Below are positions 24,525-32,744 of a stretch of 43,861 nt of DNA, one piece after another. The notes under the pieces were generated by a model. That model did no database searches, was not told the DNA's origin, and saw only the letters and a program-made list of their open reading frames with translations. The number at the start of each line of letters is the position of its first letter. The first letter of the stretch is position 1. A program made the position numbers and the translations under genes. The DNA comes from an uncultured Candidatus Melainabacteria bacterium (GTDB taxonomy: Bacteria > Cyanobacteriota > Vampirovibrionia > Gastranaerophilales > Gastranaerophilaceae), in contig CAKUZI010000013.1 in the NCBI GenBank assembly GCA_934717855.1, forward strand, positions 1-43,861. Direction: 5' to 3'.

Positions 24525-24550
24525 CTTAACAAATTTCAATAAACTAGCAA
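24525..24550 (+). promoter_or_regulatory. Bipartite box CTTAACAAA-N11-TAGCAA (copy B)
   Basis: CTTAACAAA (24525-24533), 11 nt, TAGCAA (24545-24550), ending 53 nt before the ATG of the 172-aa orphan and 14 nt after the tmk stop. Copies A and B also agree over flanking bases: both have TTT after the first part and A/T runs after the second. Confidence 0.55.
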
Positions 24551-24603
24551 AAAAATTTTTTACAGGATTTTATATGTCAGTGGAAAATTTTTGAGGCAAA
24601 TAT

Positions 24604-25122
24604 ATGACTGAAATTAATCCTAATATGGCGTATTATCAACCAAATCCCGCTGCATCTAAAAAAAGAAAAATGGGTGCTACTATTGCCGGTGGTTTGATTG
24701 GGATGAATGCTTACTATCTTCCTGTTAAAAAAGATGCTTTTATTCAAAGAGCTTTTGATATTACAAAAAATGAGGCGGATGAAAAAATTCGGATTTTGGC
24801 TAATGTCGCAAAAGAGATTGAAGAACAAAAAGTTTCTACAGAAAGTAAAATGATTTTACAGGAAATGGGGTTAAGTGAAGATTTACAAGCAATTACTCAA
24901 AAATGTATAGAGCTGGATAAAGAAGTTTCAGATCCGGCTAGAGTTAAGGCTTTAAAAGATAGTTTTAGTACAAATTTTAAGAATTACAAAAAAGACGTTG
25001 CATTAATGGATAACAATTGCGCATCAGCGTTTAAAGCTATCAAAAGAAGTAAATTTTGGTGGGGTACCGGAATTGGCTCTGCAATTGGTTTGGCTCTCAG
25101 TTTGATGGGAAGCAGAGATTAA
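24604..25122 (+). CDS. Orphan protein with terminal hydrophobic segments (172 aa)
   Basis: No family recognised. A short polar N-terminus with Asn and Pro leads to KKRKMGATIAGGLIGMN, then a Gly-rich hydrophobic segment (about 24-40). A helical, charged middle follows (about 50-145). The C-terminus has a second Gly-rich hydrophobic stretch, WWGTGIGSAIGLALSLMG (about 152-169). Two membrane-dipping ends around a soluble helical core seem likely. GAGG serves as ribosome-binding site. Monocistronic: the bipartite box precedes it and a strong hairpin follows. Confidence 0.72.
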   Translation: MTEINPNMAYYQPNPAASKKRKMGATIAGGLIGMNAYYLPVKKDAFIQRAFDITKNEADEKIRILANVAKEIEEQKVSTESKMILQEMGLSEDLQAITQKCIELDKEVSDPARVKALKDSFSTNFKNYKKDVALMDNNCASAFKAIKRSKFWWGTGIGSAIGLALSLMGSRD

Positions 25123-25148
25123 TCCAGATATTCAAATTTTGTATAATT

Positions 25149-25182
25149 AACTGTATGGTACAAAAATTTGCACCATACAGTT
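25149..25182. terminator. Bidirectional hairpin between convergent genes
   Basis: AACTGTATGGT and ACCATACAGTT form a perfect 11-bp stem with a 12-nt loop between the convergent ends at 25122 and 25187. The U-tracts on both sides are weak (TTATTATT and TTAATTAT). Confidence 0.65.
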
Positions 25183-25186
25183 ATTA

Positions 25187-25819
25187 TTAAATAGCTAATC
25201 TTTCTAATGTTTTTGGATTTTTAATAACATCAATTACGTTCATATCTTTGAAACTTGAAACAACTTTGATATTTTCTGGATGTTCGGTGTTCTCTTTTGC
25301 CAAAATTGCTCCGACTATTGCCTCTAATTGAGCCATTGGCATCATATTTGCCGGCAAATCCAAGCCCCATTCTATTCGTAAAGTTTGTTGTAGGAATTTG
25401 CAATCCGCAGGTGAACGCTCTTTATAACAAGAATCCAAATGCAAACTTTGACGAGTTAAATATAATTCGAAACGGTTAATTTCAATACCTTTTTCGGTCA
25501 ATGACTTAAAGTATTCGCATCCTCTTGTAGAATATCTATGAGTCCAGCCGTCACGATTTGGGATTAATTTATTTGTAGATACTTGCTGATAAGGTTTCCC
25601 GAGTATTCTCCACTTACCATTAAGCATTGTTCTATCCCAAATTAATGATGCACAGATTTTTGAATACTTTAACGATGGATAATTATCAAAAAAGAACATT
25701 ACATCATTCATTGTATAAAGTTTGTCAACAAGTATAAGGTTATTGTCCTCATCAAGAACAGCAACCCCGCTATCCAGGCCTGATGAAGCTGACATAGCCA
25801 ATCCTATGTAGTAGTTCAT
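25187..25819 (-). CDS. DUF429-like protein, probable RNase H fold
   Basis: The 210-aa protein starts with YIGLAMSASSGLDSGVAVLDEDNNLILV, the pattern of the first strands of the DUF429/RNase H-like predicted nucleases. An AQLEAIVGAILAKE helix near the C-terminus resembles the end of that fold. The canonical first-strand Asp (GIDLA) reads GLAMS, so a metal-dependent active site cannot be taken for granted. No signal or membrane segment is seen. It starts 6 nt after the map stop with a GGAG ribosome-binding site, so it shares the map transcript. The family call is tentative. Confidence 0.55.
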   Translation of the reverse strand: MNYYIGLAMSASSGLDSGVAVLDEDNNLILVDKLYTMNDVMFFFDNYPSLKYSKICASLIWDRTMLNGKWRILGKPYQQVSTNKLIPNRDGWTHRYSTRGCEYFKSLTEKGIEINRFELYLTRQSLHLDSCYKERSPADCKFLQQTLRIEWGLDLPANMMPMAQLEAIVGAILAKENTEHPENIKVVSSFKDMNVIDVIKNPKTLERLAI

Positions 25820-25825
25820 ATAATT

Positions 25826-26578
25826 TTACTCCATCAATTGTGTAATAATTATTGGTTCATCGTCTGTAACAAGAACAGAATGCTCAAAGTGTGCAGACGG
25901 TTTTTTGTCTACAGTGCTAACAGTCCATTCATCATCAGCAACTTCAACTTCGTCACAACCAAGGTTAAGCATTGGTTCAATTGCAATTGCATAGCCTGAT
26001 TTTAACAAAGTTCTGTCTCCTACTTTATAATTGAACAAAAATGGTTCTTCATGCATTTCGTGTCCAACTCCATGCCCGCCGTATTGACGAACTATTCCGA
26101 GTTTTTCTCTAAGAGCAACAGCTTCTACCGCACCGGAAACATCATCCAAAACATTTCCGGCTTTCATTTGAGCAATGCCGGCAAACAAAGCTTCTTCTGT
26201 CGCTTTTAAAAGTCTTTGACAGTCTTCGCTAACTTTTCCGACAGGATAAGTCCAAGCGCCATCGCCAACCATACCGGCATAAGTTGCACCGACATCAATA
26301 CTAATAATATCGCCTTCTTTTACAATCTCGTCCTCATGAGGAATTCCATGGACAACTTTTTCATTAATTGAAGCACAAATTGATGCTGGGAATCCGTTAT
26401 ATCCCAAGAATGTCGGGATAGCACGCTCTTTTCTGATAATATCATGTGCTATATTGTCCAATTCTTTGGTACTAATTCCCGGTTCAATAACTTCACGCAT
26501 TTTCTTGTGAACAAGAGCCACAATATGTCCAGCGTGTCTAATTCTTTTGATTTCATCACGTGATTTTTTATGTATCAT
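25826..26578 (-). CDS. map: Methionine aminopeptidase (type I)
   Basis: Map removes the initiator Met from nascent proteins. The 250-aa pita-bread fold has all five metal ligands: D95 (SIDVGA), D106 (GDGAWT), H169 (GGHGVGH), E201 (IEPML) and E232 (FEHSVLV). H78 and H176 are also present. A GAGG ribosome-binding site precedes the ATG. It follows adk, separated by a 114-bp repeat element; adk-map is the usual tail of the spc ribosomal operon, here without secY or ribosomal genes. Confidence 0.97.
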   Translation of the reverse strand: MIHKKSRDEIKRIRHAGHIVALVHKKMREVIEPGISTKELDNIAHDIIRKERAIPTFLGYNGFPASICASINEKVVHGIPHEDEIVKEGDIISIDVGATYAGMVGDGAWTYPVGKVSEDCQRLLKATEEALFAGIAQMKAGNVLDDVSGAVEAVALREKLGIVRQYGGHGVGHEMHEEPFLFNYKVGDRTLLKSGYAIAIEPMLNLGCDEVEVADDEWTVSTVDKKPSAHFEHSVLVTDDEPIIITQLME

Positions 26579-26595
26579 GATAAGCCTCTTTATTT

Positions 26596-26709
26596 AGTGA
26601 GCAGTAAATAGCTAACAGCAAATAGTTCATTTCGTTTGCTTCGCTAATTAATAATTTTGTGCGATAGCACTTATTTGAACTACTCACCACTCACTATTCA
26701 CAATTCACT
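26596..26709. repeat. Heptamer inverted-repeat element 1 (adk-map spacer)
   Basis: Two 33-bp arms (26596-26628 and 26677-26709) lie in opposite orientation. The right arm, read on the minus strand, is four heptamers close to DGTGART followed by AGTTC. The left arm is a degenerate version, matching at about 21 of 33 positions. The 48-bp centre is not repetitive. It fills nearly the whole adk-map spacer. The same arm structure occurs at 35236 and 36234. Confidence 0.75.
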
Positions 26710-26710
26710 G

Positions 26711-27370
26711 TTATTTAATTACTTCTAACAATCTTTCCCAAACTTCGTCAATAGTTCCGTTTGCGTCGATTGATTTCAAAACACCTTTTTTAGTGTAATA
26801 GTCAACAAGTGGAGCTGTTTCTTTGTTGTAAGTATCAAATCTTGATTGAGCAACTTCTCTTGTGTCATCTTTACGTTGAGTTAATTCTGCACCGTCTTTA
26901 TCACAGTGACCTGCAACTTTTGGTGGTTTAAATTCTAGGTTGTAAATTTCACCACAAACAGGGCAAGAACGACGATTTACAATTCTTTCAACCAAAATAC
27001 TTGTATCAATGTCAAAATATACAGCGATAAACTTTGTATCTTCGCCATTGTCGATTTCTTCATTCATTTTTTCAAGTTCGTATGCTTGTTCAACACTTCT
27101 AGGAAAACCATCTAAAATATATCCGTTTTTGCAATCATCTTTTGATAATCTGTTTTTGATAATTCTTGTAACAAGTTCAACAGGAACCAATTGACCTTTG
27201 TCGATGTATGATTTTGCTTCTTTCCCAGCTTCTGTTTCTCCTTTGATTTCTGCTCTTAATAAAGAACCAGTGTCAACGTGAGGGAAGTTCAAATATTCAG
27301 CAAGTTTGTTTGTTTGAGTACCTTTACCACAAGCAGGTGGTCCTAAAAAAATTAATTCTTTTTTTGTCAT
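26711..27370 (-). CDS. adk: Adenylate kinase with zinc-binding LID
   Basis: Adk interconverts AMP + ATP and 2 ADP. The 219-aa protein has the P-loop GPPACGKGT (10-18), the NMP-binding segment and DGFPRS. The long LID bears CPVCG and, after 16-17 residues, CDKDG, the Cys3-Asp zinc site found in many Gram-positive and cyanobacterial-type enzymes. TQRKDD follows. The gene has its own promoter and lies before map on the same strand. Confidence 0.96.
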   Translation of the reverse strand: MTKKELIFLGPPACGKGTQTNKLAEYLNFPHVDTGSLLRAEIKGETEAGKEAKSYIDKGQLVPVELVTRIIKNRLSKDDCKNGYILDGFPRSVEQAYELEKMNEEIDNGEDTKFIAVYFDIDTSILVERIVNRRSCPVCGEIYNLEFKPPKVAGHCDKDGAELTQRKDDTREVAQSRFDTYNKETAPLVDYYTKKGVLKSIDANGTIDEVWERLLEVIK

Positions 27371-27408
27371 TTTAAATCTCTCTTTCGTTTTTTATAACCT
27401 ATGATTTA

Positions 27409-27437
27409 ATAGTACATCAAGCAAAAATAGAGTTCAA
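27409..27437 (-). promoter_or_regulatory. Promoter of adk
   Basis: TTGAAC (27432-27437), 17 nt, TACTAT (27409-27414) preceded by TG. It lies between the gyrB terminator and the adk ATG and gives a leader of about 30 nt. Confidence 0.55.
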
Positions 27438-27467
27438 TATAGTAATAAGCATTCACAGATTTGGGGC

Positions 27468-27521
27468 AATAAAAAAACTCTTTCGCTTTTTGCCATTAAG
27501 GTAAAGATAGGAAAGAGTTTT
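27468..27521 (-). terminator. Intrinsic terminator of gyrB
   Basis: AAAACTCTTT and AAAGAGTTTT (10 bp, perfect) enclose a 28-nt loop and are followed on the minus strand by a run of T (27468-27473). It lies 50 nt after the gyrB stop. Confidence 0.85.
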
Positions 27522-27571
27522 AAAGCAATTAATATTAATCTACACTCCGTAGAATAATTAAATAATATTTT

Positions 27572-30115
27572 CTATGTATCAATGTTAGTTGCATATACCG
27601 CATGAGTTTCAATAAAGTTTCTACGAGGATCAACTTTATCACCCATCAAAATATCAAACAATTGATCGCAAAGCATTGCGTCTTCCAAGTTTACTTTCAA
27701 CAATGTTCTTGTAGCAGGGTCCATTGTTGTTTCCCAAAGTTGTTGTGGCATCATTTCACCCAAACCTTTGAAACGTTGGATTTGTAACCCTTTTGACCCT
27801 CTATCATCGATTAATTTTTGAAGTTTTTCGAAAGATGTAATTTCGTATTGTTCTGTATCTGTTTCTAAAATCAAACTTTCTTCTTCTTCAATCAAATAAT
27901 CTCTAATCAAAGGATATGCAGTTTTTAATCTCTTGTATTCTGAACTTTTGATAATATTTTGGTTGATAATTACATGTTCTTCTTCGTTCAAATTCAATTG
28001 AATTGCATATTTAGCATTCTCTGGGTTGTATTTTAATGAACAAACATAATTTGATGCTTCTGAAATATTGTAATTTTTTGCGTGGTCTTGTAAGTAATGA
28101 TTCAAATATTCCACAATTTCAGTCATTCTAGCTTGATCTTCAAAACATTCAGGAGTGATGTTAGAACGAACTAAACCTCTCAACACAACCGCAGGATACA
28201 AGTTCAAAATAGGGTTGTTGTAGGAATTGTAGAATGCTGACATGTTTTTAACCAACTCTAACAATTCTTCACCAGATTTTGTTCTTGATTTTGTTTTGTC
28301 AGACAAGCTCAAGTTTTTGATACCGCGTTCTTTTAACATTTTGTCAAGAGCGTGTTCATCATACATATATTCAGATGTTTTGCCTTGAGTAACCTTGAAT
28401 AATGGCGGTTGTGCGATATACACGTAACCATTTTCAATCAATGGTCTTGCATATCTAAAGAAGAATGTTAACAACAAAGTTCTAATATGCGCACCATCAA
28501 CATCGGCATCGGTCATGATGATGATTTTGTGGTAACGAAGTTTTTCAAGATCTACTTCATCAGGGTTTCTGCTAATGTTAATACCAAAAGCTTGAACCAT
28601 AGATTGAATTTCGTTGTTTCCATAAATTTTATCTAACCTAGCTTTTTCAACATTAAGAATTTTACCTCTCAATGGTAAAATAGCTTGGAACATTCTGTTT
28701 CTGCCTTGTTTTGCAGAACCGCCCGCAGAATCACCCTCAACGATGTAGATTTCGCATTTTTCAGGTTCTCTGTTTGAACAGTCAGCCAATTTCCCGGGAA
28801 GAGTAGAGTTTTCAAGAACAGATTTTCTTCTTGTCAATTCTCTAGCTTTTCTAGCGGCTTCACGAGCTCTTTGAGCTTGTAATGTTTTTTCAATAATAAT
28901 TTTTGCAATCTTAGGGTTAAATTCTAACCATTCTTGCAACTTGTCGCGAACCGCATCTTGTGTTGCTCCCATAGCTTCTGCGTTACCAAGTTTTTCTTTT
29001 GTCTGACCTTCAAATTCAGGATTAGGAATTTTTACGCTGACAATCGCAGTCAAGCCCTCTCTTACGTCTTCTCCGGATAGGTTTTGATCAGAATCTTTCA
29101 ATATATTATTTTTTCTTGCGTAATCATTAAAAACACGAGTTAAAGAGTTTCTGAACCCTGTCAAGTGAGTTCCACCGGAATGAGTATTAATGTTGTTTGC
29201 AAATGATAAAACACTTTCGCTATAAGCATCTGTATATTGCATAGCAACTTCAATTTGCATGCCGTCAACAACCTTATCAATGTAAATTGGTTTTTCGTGC
29301 AAAACATTTCTGTTTTGGTTCAAAAATTCAACATAACTTCCGATACCGCCCACGTAGTGGTAAATCTCGTTTGCATCTGTTCTCAAATCAGAGAAAATAA
29401 TTTTTAAACCTTTATTTAAGAATGCCATTTCACGTAATCTGTTAGAAACAACATCTGCATCAATTTCAGTTGTTTCTGTAAAGATTTCCGGATCGGGCCA
29501 AAAAGTTGTTTTTGTTCCGGTTTTGTTTGTTTCTTTTGTTTTTTCAACGGGAGCAACCGGTTCTCCTCTCATGTATTCTTGACGCCATACAAAACCTTGA
29601 CGAGAAACTTCTACAATATATTTTTCAGAAAGAGCGTTTACAACAGAAGCACCAACCCCGTGAAGTCCGCCAGAAACCTTATAACCGCCGTCACCAAATT
29701 TTCCGCCTGCGTGAAGAACTGTATGAACAATTTCCAAAGCAGACTTGTTTGTTCCTGGTTTAATATCAACCGGAATTCCACGCCCGTTATCTTCCACTGT
29801 AACACTGTTATCTTTATTAATAGTGACATAAATATCAGTACAAAAACCGGCTAAAGATTCGTCGATTGAGTTGTCGACAATTTCATAAATACAGTGATGC
29901 AAACCTCTTTGAGAAGTTGAACCAATGTACATGCCTGGTCTCATACGAACAGCTTCCAATCCCTCTAGCACACGAATATTGCTAGCGCTATAATCTTGGG
30001 AAGTTTTTGTTTCAATGGCTTCATCGTTATCAGGAAGCTCATTCACTTCAATTTTTTCTTCCGGCACAGCTTGTTGTTGTGCTTTTTGTTCGTTTGTAAC
30101 TTCTGTTTCAGCCAT
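27572..30115 (-). CDS. gyrB: DNA gyrase subunit B
   Basis: The ATPase subunit of gyrase, 847 aa. A Glu/Gln-rich N-terminal extension of about 45 residues precedes GLEAVRMRPGMYIGST. The GHKL motifs EIVDNSIDE and GGLHGVGASVVNAL follow. The TOPRIM signature EGDSAGGSAKQGR lies near residue 460 and DADVDGAHIRTLLL further on. The protein carries the long insertion in the TOPRIM/tail region also seen in E. coli GyrB (GSKGLQIQRFKGLGEM follows it), so it is longer than the roughly 640-aa cyanobacterial type. AAGGGGAG is a strong ribosome-binding site. gyrA is not adjacent. Confidence 0.96.
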   Translation of the reverse strand: MAETEVTNEQKAQQQAVPEEKIEVNELPDNDEAIETKTSQDYSASNIRVLEGLEAVRMRPGMYIGSTSQRGLHHCIYEIVDNSIDESLAGFCTDIYVTINKDNSVTVEDNGRGIPVDIKPGTNKSALEIVHTVLHAGGKFGDGGYKVSGGLHGVGASVVNALSEKYIVEVSRQGFVWRQEYMRGEPVAPVEKTKETNKTGTKTTFWPDPEIFTETTEIDADVVSNRLREMAFLNKGLKIIFSDLRTDANEIYHYVGGIGSYVEFLNQNRNVLHEKPIYIDKVVDGMQIEVAMQYTDAYSESVLSFANNINTHSGGTHLTGFRNSLTRVFNDYARKNNILKDSDQNLSGEDVREGLTAIVSVKIPNPEFEGQTKEKLGNAEAMGATQDAVRDKLQEWLEFNPKIAKIIIEKTLQAQRAREAARKARELTRRKSVLENSTLPGKLADCSNREPEKCEIYIVEGDSAGGSAKQGRNRMFQAILPLRGKILNVEKARLDKIYGNNEIQSMVQAFGINISRNPDEVDLEKLRYHKIIIMTDADVDGAHIRTLLLTFFFRYARPLIENGYVYIAQPPLFKVTQGKTSEYMYDEHALDKMLKERGIKNLSLSDKTKSRTKSGEELLELVKNMSAFYNSYNNPILNLYPAVVLRGLVRSNITPECFEDQARMTEIVEYLNHYLQDHAKNYNISEASNYVCSLKYNPENAKYAIQLNLNEEEHVIINQNIIKSSEYKRLKTAYPLIRDYLIEEEESLILETDTEQYEITSFEKLQKLIDDRGSKGLQIQRFKGLGEMMPQQLWETTMDPATRTLLKVNLEDAMLCDQLFDILMGDKVDPRRNFIETHAVYATNIDT

Positions 30116-30273
30116 TTATTTCTCCCCTTAAATTTTCTCTTATCCCTTACGTTTATTGTAACACAAACATATTTTTTTTGCCCAATTTATGAAAAAAAGT
30201 AAACATTAGCCAACAAGAGAATATATTTTTCAATCCAATATTTTAAACTAATTCAACAAAGGAGAGGCTTCAT

Positions 30274-30567
30274 ATGTCAAAAAATTTAATTAAATCAATT
30301 AGAAAAATTGTTGAAGAAAGTGGAACACATAAAATTGCGATTTTTACAAATCATCTAAAAATTGATGGTCAAATTTTTATTCCTGATGGACGATGCGAAG
30401 AATGTCACGACGATTTTATTACACTGGAAAATGCCCTAGTATGCAGATTGAATGATTATTGTACTTGTGAAGAAGATGATTGCAAATGTAATGATTATAT
30501 GTGTTTCAGATATGATTGGTTAAATATTGCAATAGAAAAAATTACAGCGTTTAGTATAGTTCAGTAG
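30274..30567 (+). CDS. Small Cys-rich acidic protein (97 aa)
   Basis: No family recognised. Residues 1-40 look like a helix and two strands (KIAIFTNHLKIDGQIFIPDG). Then follows a Cys-rich segment with CEECHDD, VC, CTCEEDDCKC and MC, eight Cys in about 38 residues. The clustering fits a metal-binding or disulfide knot, but the spacing matches no motif I know. An AAAGGAGAGG ribosome-binding site makes the gene convincing. It is divergent from gyrB and convergent with nusA, sharing the hairpin at 30660-30697. Confidence 0.72.
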   Translation: MSKNLIKSIRKIVEESGTHKIAIFTNHLKIDGQIFIPDGRCEECHDDFITLENALVCRLNDYCTCEEDDCKCNDYMCFRYDWLNIAIEKITAFSIVQ

Positions 30568-30659
30568 GTTAAAAAATATGTTTTAATACTAGCTTCATGT
30601 TTTGGGGAATAGTGTAAGTAAAAAGAAATCCAATATTTTTTAAAAAATAAATAAATGTC

Positions 30660-30697
30660 AAAAAGAGTGAGAAAACATTGTTCCCTCACTCTTTTTA
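30660..30697. terminator. Bidirectional terminator between the 97-aa gene and nusA
   Basis: AGAGTGAG (30664-30671) pairs with CTCACTCT (30685-30692), extended by A and T runs on both sides, so it works in either direction. It is 18 nt past the nusA stop. Confidence 0.85.
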
Positions 30698-30714
30698 CTT
30701 GTTATAATTTTATA

Positions 30715-31947
30715 TTATTCTTCAGTTTCTTCTGCTTCTGGAGCTTCTTCTTGAAGATCTTCTTCGTCTAAAGCTTGTTGATTCATTTCTTCTTCGATTT
30801 CTTGTTGAAGTTCATCGATTTCTTCAACAGCTTCGTCAACAACTTCTTCAGGGGCTTCTTCATAGTTAGAAATGTTTTCTGCTTCAGCTCTTTCCATTTG
30901 AGAAACACTCTTAATATCTATCTTCCAACCTGTCAATTTGTGAGCAAGTCTAACGTTTTGACCTTCTCTACCGATTGCAAGGCTCAATTGATCGTCTGGA
31001 ACAACAACCATTGCATCATGAGCGAATTCGTCATTTGCAAGAATGTCTACAGAAACAACTCTTGCTGGAGACAATGCGTTTACGATATATTCAACAGGAT
31101 CTTCTGAATATCTAACGATATCAATTTTTTCATTTTTTAATTCAGAAACGATAGTTTGAATTCTACTTCCGCGAGGTCCAATACAAGCTCCAACAGAATC
31201 AACTTCCGGATCATTTGACCAAACAGCGATTTTTGTTCTATAGCCAGCTTCTCTAGAGATTGATTTAATTTCAACAATTCCGTCTTCAATTTCAGGAACT
31301 TCAAGTTCAAATAATTCTCTAACAATTTCAGCATGAGCGTGAGAAACGATAACTTGAGGCAATCTTGTTGTTTCTTTTACATTAAGAACAAAAACTCTAA
31401 TTCTGTTACCAGGTTTGTAATATTCACCAGGAATTTGTTCTTTTTGAGGCATAATTGCATCGATTTTACCAATGTTTACAATTACATTACGGTTTTCAAC
31501 ACGTTGGATAATACCTGTTGTCAAAGTGCCTTTTTTATCCATAAATTCTTGTAAAACCATGTTTCTTTCAGCTTCTCTGATACGTTGAGTAATAACTTGT
31601 TTTGCAGATTGAGCAGCAATACGGCCAAATTGTTCCGGAGTAACTTCAATCTTGATTTCATCGCCTACTTCAACATCTTCAGCAATTTCTTTTGCTTCAG
31701 CCAAAGTTATTTGTGTATCTTCATCTTCAACATCATCTACAACAAGTTTTGTACTGAAAACACCGATTTCGCCAGATTGTTCATCCAAAATAGCTTCAAT
31801 ATTGTCAGCATCTTTAATATGCATGTGTTTTTTGTAAGCTGCAACCATTGCATCACACAAAGATGCAATTAGAACTTCTTTCGAAATTCCTCTTTCTCTT
31901 TCAAGCTCTTCACAAGCTTCAAATAACGCTGTTCCAATTTTAATCAT
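30715..31947 (-). CDS. nusA: Transcription termination/antitermination factor NusA
   Basis: The 410-aa protein has the RNA-polymerase-binding N-terminal domain (1-125), S1 domain (about 133-200), two KH domains (ACIGPRGSRIQTIVSEL near 260 and AIGREGQNVRLAHKLTG near 330) and an acidic Glu-rich tail (about 355-410) instead of the acidic repeats of enterobacteria. It follows rimP by 21 nt, the conserved order. The usual next genes ylxR and infB are absent, because a terminator follows. Confidence 0.96.
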   Translation of the reverse strand: MIKIGTALFEACEELERERGISKEVLIASLCDAMVAAYKKHMHIKDADNIEAILDEQSGEIGVFSTKLVVDDVEDEDTQITLAEAKEIAEDVEVGDEIKIEVTPEQFGRIAAQSAKQVITQRIREAERNMVLQEFMDKKGTLTTGIIQRVENRNVIVNIGKIDAIMPQKEQIPGEYYKPGNRIRVFVLNVKETTRLPQVIVSHAHAEIVRELFELEVPEIEDGIVEIKSISREAGYRTKIAVWSNDPEVDSVGACIGPRGSRIQTIVSELKNEKIDIVRYSEDPVEYIVNALSPARVVSVDILANDEFAHDAMVVVPDDQLSLAIGREGQNVRLAHKLTGWKIDIKSVSQMERAEAENISNYEEAPEEVVDEAVEEIDELQQEIEEEMNQQALDEEDLQEEAPEAEETEE

Positions 31948-31968
31948 TTCTATTTCCTTTCTTTATTT

Positions 31969-32451
31969 TTAATCAATATATAATTTCGCTGACTGAATAT
32001 TATTTCTCGGGATTTGAAGTTCTTTCCCGTCATCAAAACGGAAGAATTTTAATCCGTCAGTTTCATTAAAATCTAAGATTTCACCTTTAAAAATCTTTTC
32101 TTCTTCACCATCTAAAGGAGTTTTTAACTTCAAACTAATTCTTCTACCGTTAAAATAAGTAAATTCTTTATCTGATTTAAATTTTCTTTCAAGTCCTGGA
32201 GAAGAAACTTCTAAATAATATTTAACAGGAATCAGCTCATCTAAAAAATCTGCCAAACTCCTTGTTACATTTTCGCAATCGTCAAGGGTAACATCTTTTT
32301 CTTTAGAATACAAATAAATTCGCAAAAACCATCTATGATTTTCTTTTACAAACTCAATTTCAATCGGAATATAACCAAAACGCATGGCTGTATTTTCGAT
32401 TAATGGAGTAATTTTTTCTAAAACGTCATGCCTGTTAATTTCCTGTTTCAT
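31969..32451 (-). CDS. rimP: Ribosome maturation factor RimP
   Basis: RimP aids 30S assembly. The 160-aa protein has the N-terminal alpha/beta domain with the VEFVKENHRWFLRIYLYSKEKDVTLDDCENVTR pattern cut by normal gaps, YYLEVSSPGLER (family signature) and a C-terminal SH3-like barrel. The AAAGGG ribosome-binding site supports the ATG. It heads rimP-nusA; its promoter must lie in the repeat-bearing stretch 32457-32640. Confidence 0.93.
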   Translation of the reverse strand: MKQEINRHDVLEKITPLIENTAMRFGYIPIEIEFVKENHRWFLRIYLYSKEKDVTLDDCENVTRSLADFLDELIPVKYYLEVSSPGLERKFKSDKEFTYFNGRRISLKLKTPLDGEEEKIFKGEILDFNETDGLKFFRFDDGKELQIPRNNIQSAKLYID

Positions 32452-32474
32452 CGTTTACCCTTTCTGTTAATTTC

Positions 32475-32630
32475 GTCATTCTTCGAAGAATAACAACTAC
32501 CTTACGCAAAGAATCTTATTGCCAGTATTCTTTCTTGTCATTCTGAGGACAATATCTGGTTTGTGTCCGAAGAATCTTGTTGGAATTCTTCTTTCTTGCG
32601 ATCTTTCGCTATTGCTCAAGATGACAGTAT
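32475..32630. repeat. MITE-like tandem GTCATTCT...AAGAATCTT repeats upstream of rimP
   Basis: Two units of about 62 bp (32475-32536 and 32537-32598) begin GTCATTCT and end with AAGAATCTT, then ATTCTT and TTTCTT; their centres differ. Beyond them the sequence runs to AGATGACAG (32619-32627), the inverse of the start. I recall similar GTCATTCTGAG...GAAGAATCT intergenic elements in other genomes. A shorter related hairpin lies at 40889-40909. Confidence 0.6.
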
Positions 32631-32635
32631 TTATG

Positions 32636-32664
32636 TAAAAAACGAACGAGGTTTCTCGTTCGTT
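32636..32664 (-). terminator. Intrinsic terminator of the 552-aa gene
   Basis: AACGAACGAG and CTCGTTCGTT form a perfect 10-bp stem with a 4-nt loop, flanked by A and T runs, so it can act in both directions. It lies about 80 nt past the stop at 32745. Confidence 0.9.
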
Positions 32665-32744
32665 TTTTCTGTGGCAATACTGCCTATGTGATTATTATAA
32701 ATAAGAATTAATTAAATGTAAAGAGATTTATTACGATATGTTAT

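Noticed and set aside
26578..26711. adk-map taken as part of a ribosomal spc operon
   Set aside because: No ribosomal genes or secY flank them; adk has its own promoter after the gyrB terminator.
30274..30567. Metallothionein
   Set aside because: Cys count and clustering are suggestive, but the spacing and the long ordered N-terminus do not match known families.
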